Of a stretch of 64,000 nt of DNA, positions 33,001 to 44,500 are shown piece by piece (position 1 is the stretch's first letter; every line of letters starts with the position of its first letter). The notes beneath the pieces were generated by a model. It saw only the letters and a list, made by a program, of their open reading frames with translations, was not told the origin of the DNA and did not search any database. This stretch comes from Sacculina carcini. Its lineage: Eukaryota > Arthropoda > Thecostraca > Sacculinidae. The position numbers and the translations under genes were made by a program. The stretch covers positions 6,359,460 to 6,423,459 of the forward strand of contig OU696585.1 of the NCBI GenBank assembly GCA_916048095.2, written 5' to 3'.

Positions 33001-34585
33001 GGCACTGTCTCAGGTGCACGATATCTGCGCGTGGGCTGGTCTCTCCATCAATGCCAGCAAATGCGCAGTATTGTCACCTGTCGCGCCTCTCAGCACTCCA
33101 GCTGTCCTCAATGGCGTGCCTCTGCCCTCACTCGAGGCGGAGGGGCAGTACAGGTACCTGGGGAGACCGACTGGCAGGTCTTTCCTGCACGCCGACATGG
33201 ATCAGCTCATGTCCGATGTTCGCCGCAAATCTAATCTTATTCTGCATTCTGCTCTTGCCCCCTGGCAAAAACTTGACTCCCTTCGCTCTTTTATCACTCC
33301 TATTCTCACTCACCCTCTTCGTCTAGGCCTCCTCACTAAAACAAGCCTTAGCCGACTACAACGAGAAATCGTGTGGAAGGTGAAGGGCTTGCTCAATCTA
33401 CCGTCTCGCTCTACTCTTCACTATCTTTTCTCTCCTACTTCTTGTGGCGGCATTGGGCTGAGTGATCTGTGTCAAGAGGCGGACATCTTGCTTGTTTCGT
33501 CATCGCTGCAGCTATTGCACTGCAAAGACGCTCGTGTAGCGACCCTGGCACTCGATCAGTTGCGGCGTGTCGTTGCCGGCAGGGTGCAGTCGGAGCCCAC
33601 CACACAGCAGCTGGTGGACTACCTCAACGGGTGCCGAATGCGTCAAGGAGGCGGCTACGCCACGCGCACGTCGCGCACGCGAGTCGCCTTCAGGACCATT
33701 ATGGCCAGATCGGCTCTCCGTTGGGGACCTACTGCGGACGGTGTACCCGCACTGTTCCTCAACGGCAAGGAGGTGTCTCCGCGCAAGTCATCTGCGATCA
33801 TCCGAGATGAAGTGCGCAAATGGCGGCAGGCGAAGCTGGTTGGGCTGCCGCACCAGGGCAAAGTGATGTCCAGTGTGGCGGAGCAGCCAGTTAGCTCGCA
33901 CTACACCTACAACGGTAGTTTCACGCGGTTTGCCGAGTGGCGCTTTGTGCACCGGGCCCGTCTGGGTCTAGTGCCACTCAATGGCTACTCCCGTGGAGCG
34001 CAGGCAGTCAATACCAGCTGCCGCCGTTGTGGGTACGCCAATGAGACCCTCCCGCACGTGCTCACACACTGTCGTGTGCACAGCGCCGCACAGCAACACA
34101 GGCACAATGCTATTCTGGCACGCCTGGTGCGCGCGCTGCCGGCTGCTGATCGGACAGGTGGAAACACTCGCGTCAACCAACGCGTTCCTGGCAGCACGTC
34201 GACACTACGGCCTGACCTCATCGTCACTCGAGGCAACCAGGTCGTAATTGTCGACGTCACAGTGGCGTTTGAGAACGGCTGTCAGGCATTCCAGTCAGCA
34301 GCTGATGAAAAGGTCGCCAAATACGCGGAGTTGGCGGCCGAAATACGGTCCCGGGGCAAGCAGGTGGATCTGCTAGCCTTTGTTGTGGGCTCGCTCGGCA
34401 ACTGGTGGAAAGGTAACGAGCGTGTCCTGGGCCGCCTGCACATCAGTCGTCGCTACAGCCGACTCATGCGACGGCTGATGGTGTCGGAGACGCTGCGGTG
34501 GTCACGTGACGTGTATGTCGAACATGTCACGGGCCATCGGCAGTACGCGGAGCCCGCTCCCAGAGCGGACACATATCTTCTCTAA
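30023..34585 (+). CDS. Retrotransposon protein, element 5 (1520 aa)
   Basis: Appears identical in sequence to the element 4 protein, with all catalytic and metal-binding residues. No disruption. It could be an equal source of protein, and transcripts of the two copies would be hard to tell apart. Confidence 0.93.
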   Translation: MSANTPLVAHQSTTLDADGDVLRVFLPLPDVTACPYEDCGATYAITRRGGYTQVRASILRHLEAAHADVRTSVYMCRRCRQPMGVRPSTHRCRQQTPPAEAHTAVLAPSFTCRHCHQRFTNSRALVNHTNVCRRQQSTGANRRQRPSDPQQQQRRRPTHQRQTNGERHTPPSHSQSPQSETPPPSPPTPPPHVMSPRPPLLPTPPLLRTPPLLPTPLLLPTLALPLSPLRPHQISFSYTPSPLTPRIPTFTSPTTPTPTHTYTVSPPTSPPTTYTTLAMVPGAGLAPVDARPRRLSTFVRLAGGVRERPTASDTATRPAPSVSPPRGRWTAADPAAPPASPRSYLAALIGSISPSPPPRPPRLPSSSPPSSSPSSSSSSSSPSSPRPSSSQSSSSSSSSSSSPALHIRSQHSPSTPPARTHHHTSPANNVGNAPRASGVPSSRPARRQKRQPQQVSTARGSQSQQRASVPPTHRPHNNHHTRNTTNRPHNNHHTRSTTNMHTNTLPRTSTPSSHSTLTPNNTRQHTFITPNRYALLSQSDDNSASPSVSQQNHTSQITSPGRRRVVGEQSNGPTHQHRNNHTSLQNTLTQFHEPLTQINCNTPFCILDILINTLTQQARDLSGLNTRHQNHPRQNTNTHTNNHTHTHTAQFSHHTEHHDHRQMWRSPPYDPVVAAKIQRDYRTGKAVVYRQLVGETTPPCDIEPLVVGRHFCGETASSPRWSDRPTSVPDITPTPATTLSQPITTAEIQRRINNTQNTTPGPDGLRYSDWKRLDPDCSILTAMFNACRLTGRTPTAWKSSRTILLHKGGDPQELKSWRPIALGNTIAKLYAGIWADRLSHWAETHNILTHSQKGFRPFDGVLEHNFVVQSAIARARKSNTSTHITFIDIKNAFGSVSHALLWETLSLLGVPTDTLSIITDIYTNSTTTFTTQRGVSAPIPQIGGVRQGCPLSGILFAFAMEPLLRSLTEAGVEHLAFADDVALICHSESQLSLALSQVHDICAWAGLSINASKCAVLSPVAPLSTPAVLNGVPLPSLEAEGQYRYLGRPTGRSFLHADMDQLMSDVRRKSNLILHSALAPWQKLDSLRSFITPILTHPLRLGLLTKTSLSRLQREIVWKVKGLLNLPSRSTLHYLFSPTSCGGIGLSDLCQEADILLVSSSLQLLHCKDARVATLALDQLRRVVAGRVQSEPTTQQLVDYLNGCRMRQGGGYATRTSRTRVAFRTIMARSALRWGPTADGVPALFLNGKEVSPRKSSAIIRDEVRKWRQAKLVGLPHQGKVMSSVAEQPVSSHYTYNGSFTRFAEWRFVHRARLGLVPLNGYSRGAQAVNTSCRRCGYANETLPHVLTHCRVHSAAQQHRHNAILARLVRALPAADRTGGNTRVNQRVPGSTSTLRPDLIVTRGNQVVIVDVTVAFENGCQAFQSAADEKVAKYAELAAEIRSRGKQVDLLAFVVGSLGNWWKGNERVLGRLHISRRYSRLMRRLMVSETLRWSRDVYVEHVTGHRQYAEPAPRADTYLL

Positions 34586-35106
34586 GCACACTCACACACA
34601 CTCACATCTCTTATCAATATGTATGCCTTAGTCATATTGCGTGTGTTATGTATATGTATGTATGTGTGTATGTATGTGTGTGTGTATGTATGTACCAGGC
34701 GGTGTCCTGCGACATTTATAATTGTTATTGAATTGTCTAATGATATATGTATGTGTATGTATTTGCGAATGTGTGCGTGTGTGTGTGTATGTGTGGGTGT
34801 GTGTGTGTGTATGTATGTGCCAGGCGGTGTCCTGCGACATTTATAATTGTTATTGAATTGTCTAATGATATATGTATGTGTATTTATTTGCGAATGTATG
34901 TGCGTCTGTGTGTGTGTGTGTGTGTGTATAGGTATGTGTGTGTGTGTGTAGGAGTGTGCGTGTGTATTGTCATGTGACAATTACAAATATTCTTTTCAAT
35001 GTAACTTAAATCTTAATGATACCCATCTACCACATGCCATGTGGCATTGTTTGTATACCTGGCAATTGTGTAAATTTGTTTTTTATCATGTGCTAATAAA
35101 AGAAAA

Positions 35107-35255
35107 TATCTGTTCTTTTCAGCTTAATATCTGAAACGTCCCCTACATGGGGACCAGTATATTAAACTGATTTTTGCAGATTGGCGGGGTCACAGGGCTT
35201 GCTCTGTTCCTGCCGCGGGTCGACCCGGTATTGCACTACATCCGGGAACGGTCCA
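35107..35255 (+). pseudogene. U2 3' fragment after insertion 5
   Basis: U2 37-185. Confidence 0.93.
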
Positions 35256-36275
35256 TTTTAACTACTATCAAAACAATTCTGGCACTCAATCCAGTTAATC
35301 ATTCATTTATAATCGTGTATAATCAATATAATCAAACCTAGGTAACGGGAGCGGGGATCACGCCAGTCGATGCACGCCCTCGTCGACTCTCTACGTTGGT
35401 CCGACTGGCGGGGTCAATATTCTACCATCTACTCCTCGTAAACCAGCAATAGTAGAGCTATACAAATTACACCACTGTGTAGAGAATTTTCTATACTACA
35501 AGATAGGCTATATTTTAAATCGAAAAAATTTCAAAATTCCAATCTACATTACAAATTGTATTTAAACTCCACGCGTCCGATTTTCTATACTTTTTTCTCT
35601 ATTTCTCAGCAACTAAATATCACACATCTAAATAAATAATACCATCATGCTGGCAATTTTGCTTTCTACAACACGGTATATATTTCCATTTTCCAGAGTG
35701 TATTAAAAAAGTTACGGCGGTGTGAAGTCAAAATGACAAAGTCAAAAAGGCAAAATTAGCACTGAAAAAAGTTAATATTTTGGTAAATATTTTGGTCAAT
35801 ACTCCTCATAAACCAGAAATGGCACAGCCAAAAGAGAAGACTGAAATGACGTATAATTATAGGTATCGTTGTATTTTTCAATAGTTCATTATAGGTGCCG
35901 TTCAGACAGAGGTCTTCATGCAGTAATCAGAGCGCCACCTAGTGACAACTACTGGAAGCAGAACTCGACCGTCGAGACGTGGCGGCATATCGTCGTTTGA
36001 TGTTAATTTGCGGTGTTCGTTTGATGTTGATTGAAGTCCCTATTGATTCATTAACTGATTCAATGATTGATATGATTATCAGCTAGACTTATTTTAGATG
36101 CGTGTGCGAGTGTGTAAAAAGTGTATATAGTCATGAAATGCACGAAAGTGGCCATTTGATATACATTTTTCACGTTGAGAAGCACATGAAGTCTCAAATT
36201 TATATTACTGGGTCAATTGATCAGCTCTAGTTGACCTCATCGTTCAAATAAGTCAGATCCAGATCAAAAATCTGT
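35256..36275 (+). repeat. U2 spacer, haplotype C
   Basis: 1020 bp: TTGTATTT, 6 A, CGACC, GCGAG. Array changes from A to C here, immediately after element 5. Confidence 0.9.
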
Positions 36276-36460
36276 ATCGCTTCTCGGCCTCAGGCTAAGA
36301 TCAAAGTGTAGTATCTGTTCTTTTCAGCTTAATATCTGAAACGTCCCCTACATGGGGACCAGTATATTAAACTGATTTTTGCAGATTGGCGGGGTCACAG
36401 GGCTTGCTCTGTTCCTGCCGCGGGTCGACCCGGTATTGCACTACATCCGGGAACGGTCCA
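36276..36460 (+). ncRNA. U2: U2 snRNA gene 16
   Basis: Uninterrupted copy, C-type unit. Confidence 0.95.
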
Positions 36461-37480
36461 TTTTAACTACTATCAAAACAATTCTGGCACTCAATCCAGT
36501 TAATCATTCATTTATAATCGTGTATAATCAATATAATCAAACCTAGGTAACGGGAGCGGGGATCACGCCAGTCGATGCACGCCCTCGTCGACTCTCTACG
36601 TTTGTCCGACTGGCGGGGTCAATATTCTACCATCTACTCCTCGTAAACCAGCAATAGTAGAGCTATACAAATTACACCACTGTGTAGAGAATTTTCTGTA
36701 CTACAAGATAGGCTATATTTTAAATCGAAAAATTTTCAAAATTCTAATCTACATTACAAATTTAATTTAAACTCCACGCGTCCGATTTTCTATACTTTTT
36801 TCTCTATTTCTCAGCAACTAAATATCACACATCTAAATAAATAATACCATCATGCTGGCAATTTTGCTTTCTACAACACGGTATATATTTCCATTTTCCA
36901 GAGTGTATTAAAAAAGTTACGGCGGTGTGAAGTCAAAATGACAAAGTCAAAAAGGCAAAATTAGCACTGAAAAAAGTTAATATTTTGGTAAATATTTTGG
37001 TCAATACTCCTCATAAACCAGAAATGGCACAGCCAAAAGAGAAGACTGAAATGACGTATAATTATAGGTATCGTTGTATTTTTCAATAGTTCATTATAGG
37101 TGCCGTTCAGACAGAGGTCTTCATGCAGTAATCAGAGCGCCACCTAGTGACAACTACTGGAAGCAGAACTCGACCGTCGAGACGTGGCGGCATATCGTCG
37201 TTTGATGTTAATTTGCGGTGTTCGTTTGATGTTGATTGAAGTCCCTATTGATTCATTAACTGATTCAATGATTGATATGATTATCAGCTAGACTTATTTT
37301 AGATGCGTGTGCGAGTGTGTAAAAAGTGTATATAGTCATGAAATGCACGAAAGTGGCCATTTGATATACATTTTTCACGTTGAGAAGCACATGAAGTCTC
37401 AAATTTATATTACTGGGTCAATTGATCAGCTCTAGTTGACCTCATCGTTCAAATAAGTCAGATCCAGATCAAAAATCTGT
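36461..37480 (+). repeat. U2 spacer, divergent variant of C
   Basis: 1020 bp. This spacer has private changes clustered in its first third: GTTTGTCC for GTTGGTCC in the element-like island (36546-36618), TTCTGTACTAC for TTCTATACTAC, AAAATTTTCAAAATTCTAATC in place of AAAAAATTTC and CCAATC, and a hybrid tail TTTAATTTAAACTCC. The second half is typical C. Confidence 0.9.
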
Positions 37481-37665
37481 ATCGCTTCTCGGCCTCAGGC
37501 TAAGATCAAAGTGTAGTATCTGTTCTTTTCAGCTTAATATCTGAAACGTCCCCTACATGGGGACCAGTATATTAAACTGATTTTTGCAGATTGGCGGGGT
37601 CACAGGGCTTGCTCTGTTCCTGCCGCGGGTCGACCCGGTATTGCACTACATCCGGGAACGGTCCA
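37481..37665 (+). ncRNA. U2: U2 snRNA gene 17
   Basis: Uninterrupted copy, C-type unit. Confidence 0.95.
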
Positions 37666-38661
37666 TTTTAACTACTATCAAAACAATTCTGGCACTCAAT
37701 CCAGTTAATCATTCATTTATAATCGTGTATAATCAATATAATCAAACCTAGGTAACGGGAGCGGGGATCACGCCAGTCGATGCACGCCCTCGTCGACTCT
37801 CTACGTTGGTCCGACTGGCGGGGTCAATATTCTACCATCTACTCCTCGTAAACCAGCAATAGTAGAGCTATACAAATTACACCACTGTGTAGAGAATTTT
37901 CTATACTACAAGATAGGCTATATTTTAAATCGAAAAAATTTCAAAATTCCAATCTACATTACAAATTGTATTTAAACTCCACGCGTCCGATTTTCTATAC
38001 TTTTTTCTCTATTTCTCAGCAACTAAATATCACACATCTAAATAAATAATACCATCATGCTGGCAATTTTGCTTTCTACAACACGGTATATATTTCCATT
38101 TTCCAGAGTGTATTAAAAAAGTTACGGCGGTGTGAAGTCAAAATGACAAAGTCAAAAAGGCAAAATTAGCACTGAAAAAAGTTAATATTTTGGTAAATAT
38201 TTTGGTCAATACTCCTCATAAACCAGAAATGGCACAGCCAAAAGAGAAGACTGAAATGACGTATAATTATAGGTATCGTTGTATTTTTCAATAGTTCATT
38301 ATAGGTGCCGTTCAGACAGAGGTCTTCATGCAGTAATCAGAGCGCCACCTAGTGACAACTACTGGAAGCAGAACTCGACCGTCGAGACGTGGCGGCATAT
38401 CGTCGTTTGATGTTGATTGAAGTCCCTATTGATTCATTAACTGATTCAATGATTGATATGATTATCAGCTAGACTTATTTTAGATGCGTGTGCGAGTGTG
38501 TAAAAAGTGTATATAGTCATGAAATGCACGAAAGTGGCCATTTGATATACATTTTTCACGTTGAGAAGCACATGAAGTCTCAAATTTATATTACTGGGTC
38601 AATTGATCAGCTCTAGTTGACCTCATCGTTCAAATAAGTCAGATCCAGATCAAAAATCTGT
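37666..38661 (+). repeat. U2 spacer, haplotype C with 24-bp deletion
   Basis: 996 bp. One of the two direct repeats CGTTTGATGTT and the 13 bp between them are missing near 38404-38420. The CTCF-like site (38342) and promoter remain. Confidence 0.92.
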
Positions 38662-38691
38662 ATCGCTTCTCGGCCTCAGGCTAAGATCAAA
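38662..38691 (+). pseudogene. U2 5' fragment at insertion 6
   Basis: U2 1-30 only; positions 31-36 (GTGTAG) are lost. One C of unclear origin (38692) lies before the element sequence. Confidence 0.92.
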
Positions 38692-38692
38692 C

Positions 38693-38766
38693 CATGCCAT
38701 GTGGCATTGTTTGTATACCTGGCAATTGTGTAAATTTGTTTTTTATCATGTGCTAATAAAAGAAAA
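38693..38766 (+). mobile_element. Element 6, 74-bp 3' stub
   Basis: Only the terminal 74 bp of the 3' UTR remain, beginning CATGCCATGTGG inside the near-palindrome and ending TAATAAAAGAAAA. It joins U2 nucleotide 37 exactly like the longer copies. It shows that very early loss of the RT still completes integration. Confidence 0.92.
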
Positions 38767-38915
38767 TATCTGTTCTTTTCAGCTTAATATCTGAAACGTC
38801 CCCTACATGGGGACCAGTATATTAAACTGATTTTTGCAGATTGGCGGGGTCACAGGGCTTGCTCTGTTCCTGCCGCGGGTCGACCCGGTATTGCACTACA
38901 TCCGGGAACGGTCCA
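38767..38915 (+). pseudogene. U2 3' fragment after insertion 6
   Basis: U2 37-185. Confidence 0.93.
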
Positions 38916-39936
38916 TTTTAACTACTATCAAAACAATTCTGGCACTCAATCCAGTTAATCATTCATTTATAATCGTGTATAATCAATATAATCAAACCTA
39001 GGTAACGGGAGCGGGGATCACGCCAGTCGATGCACGCCCTCGTCGACTCTCTACGTTGGTCCGACTGGCGGGGTCAATATTCTACCATCTACTCCTCGTA
39101 AACCAGCAATAGTAGAGCTATACAAATTACACCACTGTGTAGAGAATTTTCTATACTACAAGATAGGCTATATTTTAAATCGAAAAAATTTCAAAATTCC
39201 AATCTACATTACAAATTGTATTTAAACTCCACGCGTCCGATTTTCTATACTTTTTTCTCTATTTCTCAGCAACTAAATATCACACATCTAAATAAATAAT
39301 ACCATCATGCTGGCAATTTTGCTTTCTACAACACGGTATATATTTCCATTTTCCAGAGTGTATTAAAAAAGTTACGGCGGTGTGAAGTCAAAATGACAAA
39401 GTCAAAAAGGCAAAATTAGCACTGAAAAAAGTTAATATTTTGGTAAATATTTTGGTCAATACTCCTCATAAACCAGAAATGGCACAGCCAAAAGAGAAGA
39501 CTGAAATGACGTATAATTATAGGTATCGTTGTATTTTTCAATAGTTCATTATAGGTGCCGTTCAGACAGAGGTCTTCATGCAGTAATCAGAGCGCCACCT
39601 AGTGACAACTACTGGAAGCAGAACTCGACCGTCGAGACGTGGCGGCATATCGTCGTTTGATGTTAATTTGCGGTGTTCGTTTGATGTTGATTGAAGTCCC
39701 TATTGATTCATTAACTGATTCAATGATTGATATGATTATCAGCTAGACTTATTTTAGATGCGTGTGCGAGTGTGTAAAAAGTGTATATAGTCATGAAATG
39801 CACGAAAGTGGCCATTTGATATACATTTTTCACGTTGAGAAGCACATGAAGTCTCAAATTTATATTACTGGGTCAATTGATCAGCTCTAGTTGACCTCAT
39901 CGTTCAAATAAGTCAGATCCAGATACAAAAATCTGT
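38916..39936 (+). repeat. U2 spacer, haplotype C
   Basis: 1021 bp, C markers, with one extra A just before the next gene (AGATACAAAAATCTGT for AGATCAAAAATCTGT, near 39925), within 15 bp of the U2 start. Confidence 0.9.
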
Positions 39937-40121
39937 ATCGCTTCTCGGCCTCAGGCTAAGATCAAAGTGTAGTATCTGTTCTTTTCAGCTTAATATCTGA
40001 AACGTCCCCTACATGGGGACCAGTATATTAAACTGATTTTTGCAGATTGGCGGGGTCACAGGGCTTGCTCTGTTCCTGCCGCGGGTCGACCCGGTATTGC
40101 ACTACATCCGGGAACGGTCCA
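39937..40121 (+). ncRNA. U2: U2 snRNA gene 19
   Basis: Uninterrupted copy. Its promoter carries the extra A about 13 bp upstream, which could shift spacing between promoter and start. Confidence 0.95.
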
Positions 40122-41139
40122 TTTTAACTACTATCAAAACAATTCTGGCACTCAATCCAGTTAATCATTCATTTATAATCGTGTATAATCAATATAATCA
40201 AACCTAGGTAACGGGAGCGGGGATCACGCCAGTCGATGCACGCCCTCGTCGACTCTCTACGTTGGTCCGACTGGCGGGGTCAATATTCTACCATCTACTC
40301 CTCGTAAACCAGCAATAGTAGAGCTATACAAATTACACCACTGTGTAGAGAATTTTCTATACTACAAGATAGGCTATATTTTAAATCGAAAAAATTTCAA
40401 AATTCCAATCTACATTACAAATTTAATTTAACTCCACGCGTCCGATTTTCTATACTTTTTTCTCTATTTCTCAGCAACTAAATATCACACATCTAAATAA
40501 ATAATACCATCATGCTGGCAATTTTGCTTTCTACAACACGGTATATATTTCCATTTTCCAGAGTGTATTAAAAAGTTACGGCGGTGTGAAGTCAAAATGA
40601 CAAAGTCAAAAAGGCAAAATTAGCACTGAAAAAAGTTAATATTTTGGTAAATATTTTGGTCAATACTCCTCATAAACCAGAAATGGCACAGCCAAAAGAG
40701 AAGACTGAAATGACGTATAATTATAGGTATCGTTGTATTTTTCAATAGTTCATTATAGGTGCCGTTCAGACAGAGGTCTTCATGCAGTAATCAGAGCGCC
40801 ACCTAGTGACAACTACTGGAAGCAAAACTCTACCGTCGAGACGTGGCGGCATATCGTCGTTTGATGTTAATTTGCGGTGTTCGTTTGATGTTGATTGAAG
40901 TCCCTATTGATTCATTAACTGATTCAATGATTGATATGATTATCAGCTAGACTTATTTTAGATGCGTGTGCGAGTGTGTAAAAAGTGTATATAGTCATGA
41001 AATGCACGAAAGTGGCCATTTGATATACATTTTTCACGTTGAGAAGCACATGAAGTCTCAAATTTATATTACTGGGTCAATTGATCAGCTCTAGTTGACC
41101 TCATCGTTCAAATAAGTCAGATCCAGATCAAAAATCTGT
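40122..41139 (+). repeat. U2 spacer, haplotype A
   Basis: 1018 bp, pure A, isolated among C spacers and directly upstream of element 7, as the A spacers are upstream of elements 4 and 5. Confidence 0.9.
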
Positions 41140-41175
41140 ATCGCTTCTCGGCCTCAGGCTAAGATCAAAGTGTAG
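41140..41175 (+). pseudogene. U2 5' fragment at insertion 7
   Basis: U2 1-36. Confidence 0.94.
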
Positions 41176-41587
41176 TGGTAAGTACTGTCTAGGCTCTTGT
41201 TTTTTTCTGGGAATAGGTTCTCGTTTACGCCGCAAGGTATTGCATTGAACGGCCCAACCTCTACCTACTCTTCCCCTTTTTCTGTTGTACTCTATTCTCA
41301 CTGCTTTGCTGTCTACTCTCACTTCTTTTTTGCTCTCTACTCTCACTTCTTTTTTGCTCTCTACTCTCACTTTTTTTTTGCTCTCTACTCTCACTTCTCT
41401 TGTCTCCTGCTACTCTACCTCTCTCTTCGCTCCTCGCTCCTCTACCTCTCTCTTCGCTCCTCTACTCCTCGCTACTCTTTTACGCTTCCACTACACTGAA
41501 CCCTGGCCGGAGGTGGGAGGCGGTGTTTTGTGGCTGTGATCGGCGTCTGTGTTTGTGTGTTTGGCTGTGATCGGTGTGTGTATCGTG
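41176..41587 (+). other. 5' UTR of element 7
   Basis: 412 nt, as in element 4: TGGTAAGTA start, pyrimidine tract, no ATG before 41588. Confidence 0.8.
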
Positions 41588-44500
41588 ATGTCGGCCAACA
41601 CGCCACTTGTGGCGCATCAATCCACAACCCTGGACGCCGACGGCGATGTTTTGCGCGTCTTCCTGCCGCTGCCGGACGTGACAGCCTGCCCATACGAAGA
41701 CTGCGGCGCCACGTACGCCATCACCCGACGTGGTGGCTACACGCAGGTACGTGCCAGCATCCTGCGCCATCTGGAGGCGGCCCACGCCGATGTGCGCACA
41801 TCAGTGTACATGTGCAGGCGGTGCCGACAACCGATGGGCGTGCGACCGTCGACCCACCGGTGTCGCCAGCAAACACCCCCGGCAGAGGCGCACACAGCGG
41901 TGCTGGCGCCCAGTTTTACCTGCCGGCACTGTCACCAGCGCTTCACAAATTCTCGAGCGCTGGTCAACCACACAAACGTGTGCCGGCGCCAGCAGTCAAC
42001 AGGAGCAAACCGGCGACAGCGACCGTCGGATCCACAGCAGCAACAGAGGAGGCGGCCAACACACCAGCGGCAGACCAATGGCGAGAGACACACACCACCC
42101 TCACACTCACAATCACCACAATCAGAAACACCACCTCCGAGTCCACCAACACCACCACCTCACGTAATGTCCCCACGCCCACCACTCCTTCCCACACCAC
42201 CACCCCTTCGCACACCACCGCTTCTTCCCACACCACTGCTTCTTCCCACTCTAGCACTCCCACTATCACCTCTTCGTCCACATCAAATCTCTTTTTCATA
42301 CACACCATCTCCGCTCACACCCCGCATTCCAACCTTCACATCACCTACCACGCCAACACCCACTCACACATACACCGTATCTCCTCCCACATCCCCACCT
42401 ACCACCTACACTACTCTCGCCATGGTACCGGGGGCGGGGCTCGCGCCAGTCGACGCGCGACCTCGTCGACTATCAACGTTTGTACGACTGGCGGGGGGTG
42501 TGCGGGAGCGGCCAACTGCAAGCGACACTGCCACGAGACCAGCACCGTCCGTCTCGCCGCCGCGCGGTCGCTGGACAGCAGCCGACCCCGCTGCACCGCC
42601 AGCGTCACCGCGGTCATACCTGGCGGCACTCATCGGGTCAATCTCCCCCTCGCCCCCGCCGCGCCCGCCGCGACTGCCGTCTTCATCTCCACCATCATCA
42701 TCACCTTCGTCATCATCGTCATCCTCTTCGCCATCATCACCACGACCATCATCGTCGCAATCGTCCTCGTCATCGTCGTCATCTTCTTCCTCACCAGCAT
42801 TACATATACGATCTCAACATTCTCCATCAACACCACCAGCACGTACACATCACCACACGTCGCCGGCAAACAATGTCGGCAACGCTCCGCGTGCTTCCGG
42901 CGTGCCATCGTCGAGACCGGCGCGCCGGCAGAAACGACAACCACAACAGGTGAGCACTGCCAGGGGGAGTCAGTCGCAGCAGCGAGCGTCGGTGCCGCCC
43001 ACACACAGACCACACAACAACCACCACACAAGAAACACCACAAACAGACCACACAACAACCACCACACAAGAAGCACCACAAACATGCACACGAACACAC
43101 TCCCTCGCACGTCCACGCCCTCATCACACTCAACACTGACACCCAACAACACCCGACAACACACATTCATTACACCCAACAGGTATGCGCTGCTGTCTCA
43201 ATCTGATGACAACAGTGCATCACCATCAGTCTCACAACAAAACCACACAAGCCAAATCACTTCACCAGGGCGGCGCCGGGTTGTTGGAGAGCAGTCAAAT
43301 GGACCCACACACCAACACCGAAACAATCACACATCACTACAGAACACGCTCACCCAGTTCCACGAACCACTCACACAAATAAACTGTAACACACCATTCT
43401 GCATACTTGACATACTCATTAACACACTCACACAGCAAGCACGGGACCTCAGCGGCCTCAACACACGACACCAAAACCACCCAAGACAAAACACGAACAC
43501 CCACACAAACAATCATACACACACGCACACCGCACAATTCAGCCACCACACAGAACACCACGACCACAGACAGATGTGGCGCAGCCCACCATATGATCCG
43601 GTAGTTGCAGCGAAAATTCAACGCGACTACCGGACCGGCAAGGCTGTCGTTTACAGACAGCTGGTGGGTGAGACAACACCACCATGTGACATTGAGCCCT
43701 TGGTGGTAGGCAGGCATTTCTGTGGCGAGACTGCCTCGTCGCCGAGATGGTCTGACCGCCCAACGTCCGTGCCAGACATTACACCTACACCAGCAACCAC
43801 ACTATCACAACCCATCACAACCGCTGAGATCCAGCGCAGAATAAACAACACACAAAACACAACACCGGGTCCAGATGGGTTGAGGTATTCAGACTGGAAA
43901 CGCCTCGATCCTGACTGCTCAATCCTCACAGCCATGTTCAATGCATGCCGACTGACTGGGAGGACTCCCACCGCGTGGAAGTCTTCTCGAACCATCCTTC
44001 TACACAAGGGTGGTGACCCCCAAGAGCTGAAGAGCTGGCGACCGATCGCTCTTGGCAACACAATCGCCAAGCTCTACGCGGGTATTTGGGCCGATCGCCT
44101 CTCACACTGGGCTGAAACACACAACATCCTCACACACTCACAAAAAGGTTTCCGTCCCTTCGATGGCGTGCTGGAACACAACTTTGTGGTACAGTCTGCC
44201 ATCGCCAGGGCTCGGAAATCCAACACATCGACACACATCACGTTCATTGACATAAAAAACGCATTCGGCTCTGTATCACACGCACTCCTGTGGGAGACAC
44301 TCAGCTTGCTGGGTGTCCCCACAGACACACTTTCAATCATCACAGACATATACACCAACAGCACCACAACATTCACCACACAACGAGGTGTATCGGCTCC
44401 CATCCCACAAATTGGAGGTGTCAGACAGGGATGTCCGCTCAGTGGTATTCTCTTTGCCTTCGCAATGGAGCCACTGCTGCGGAGCTTGACCGAGGCAGGC

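Larger units (their letters stand above)
29611..35106 (+). mobile_element. Element 5, full-length U2-targeting retrotransposon
   Basis: 5496 bp, exactly 6699 bp downstream of element 4 and almost identical to it. The one difference I noticed is GTGGGTGTG for GTGGATGTG near 34796. Such identity, including the A-type upstream spacer, indicates a tandem duplication of the unit rather than a separate insertion. Confidence 0.95.
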
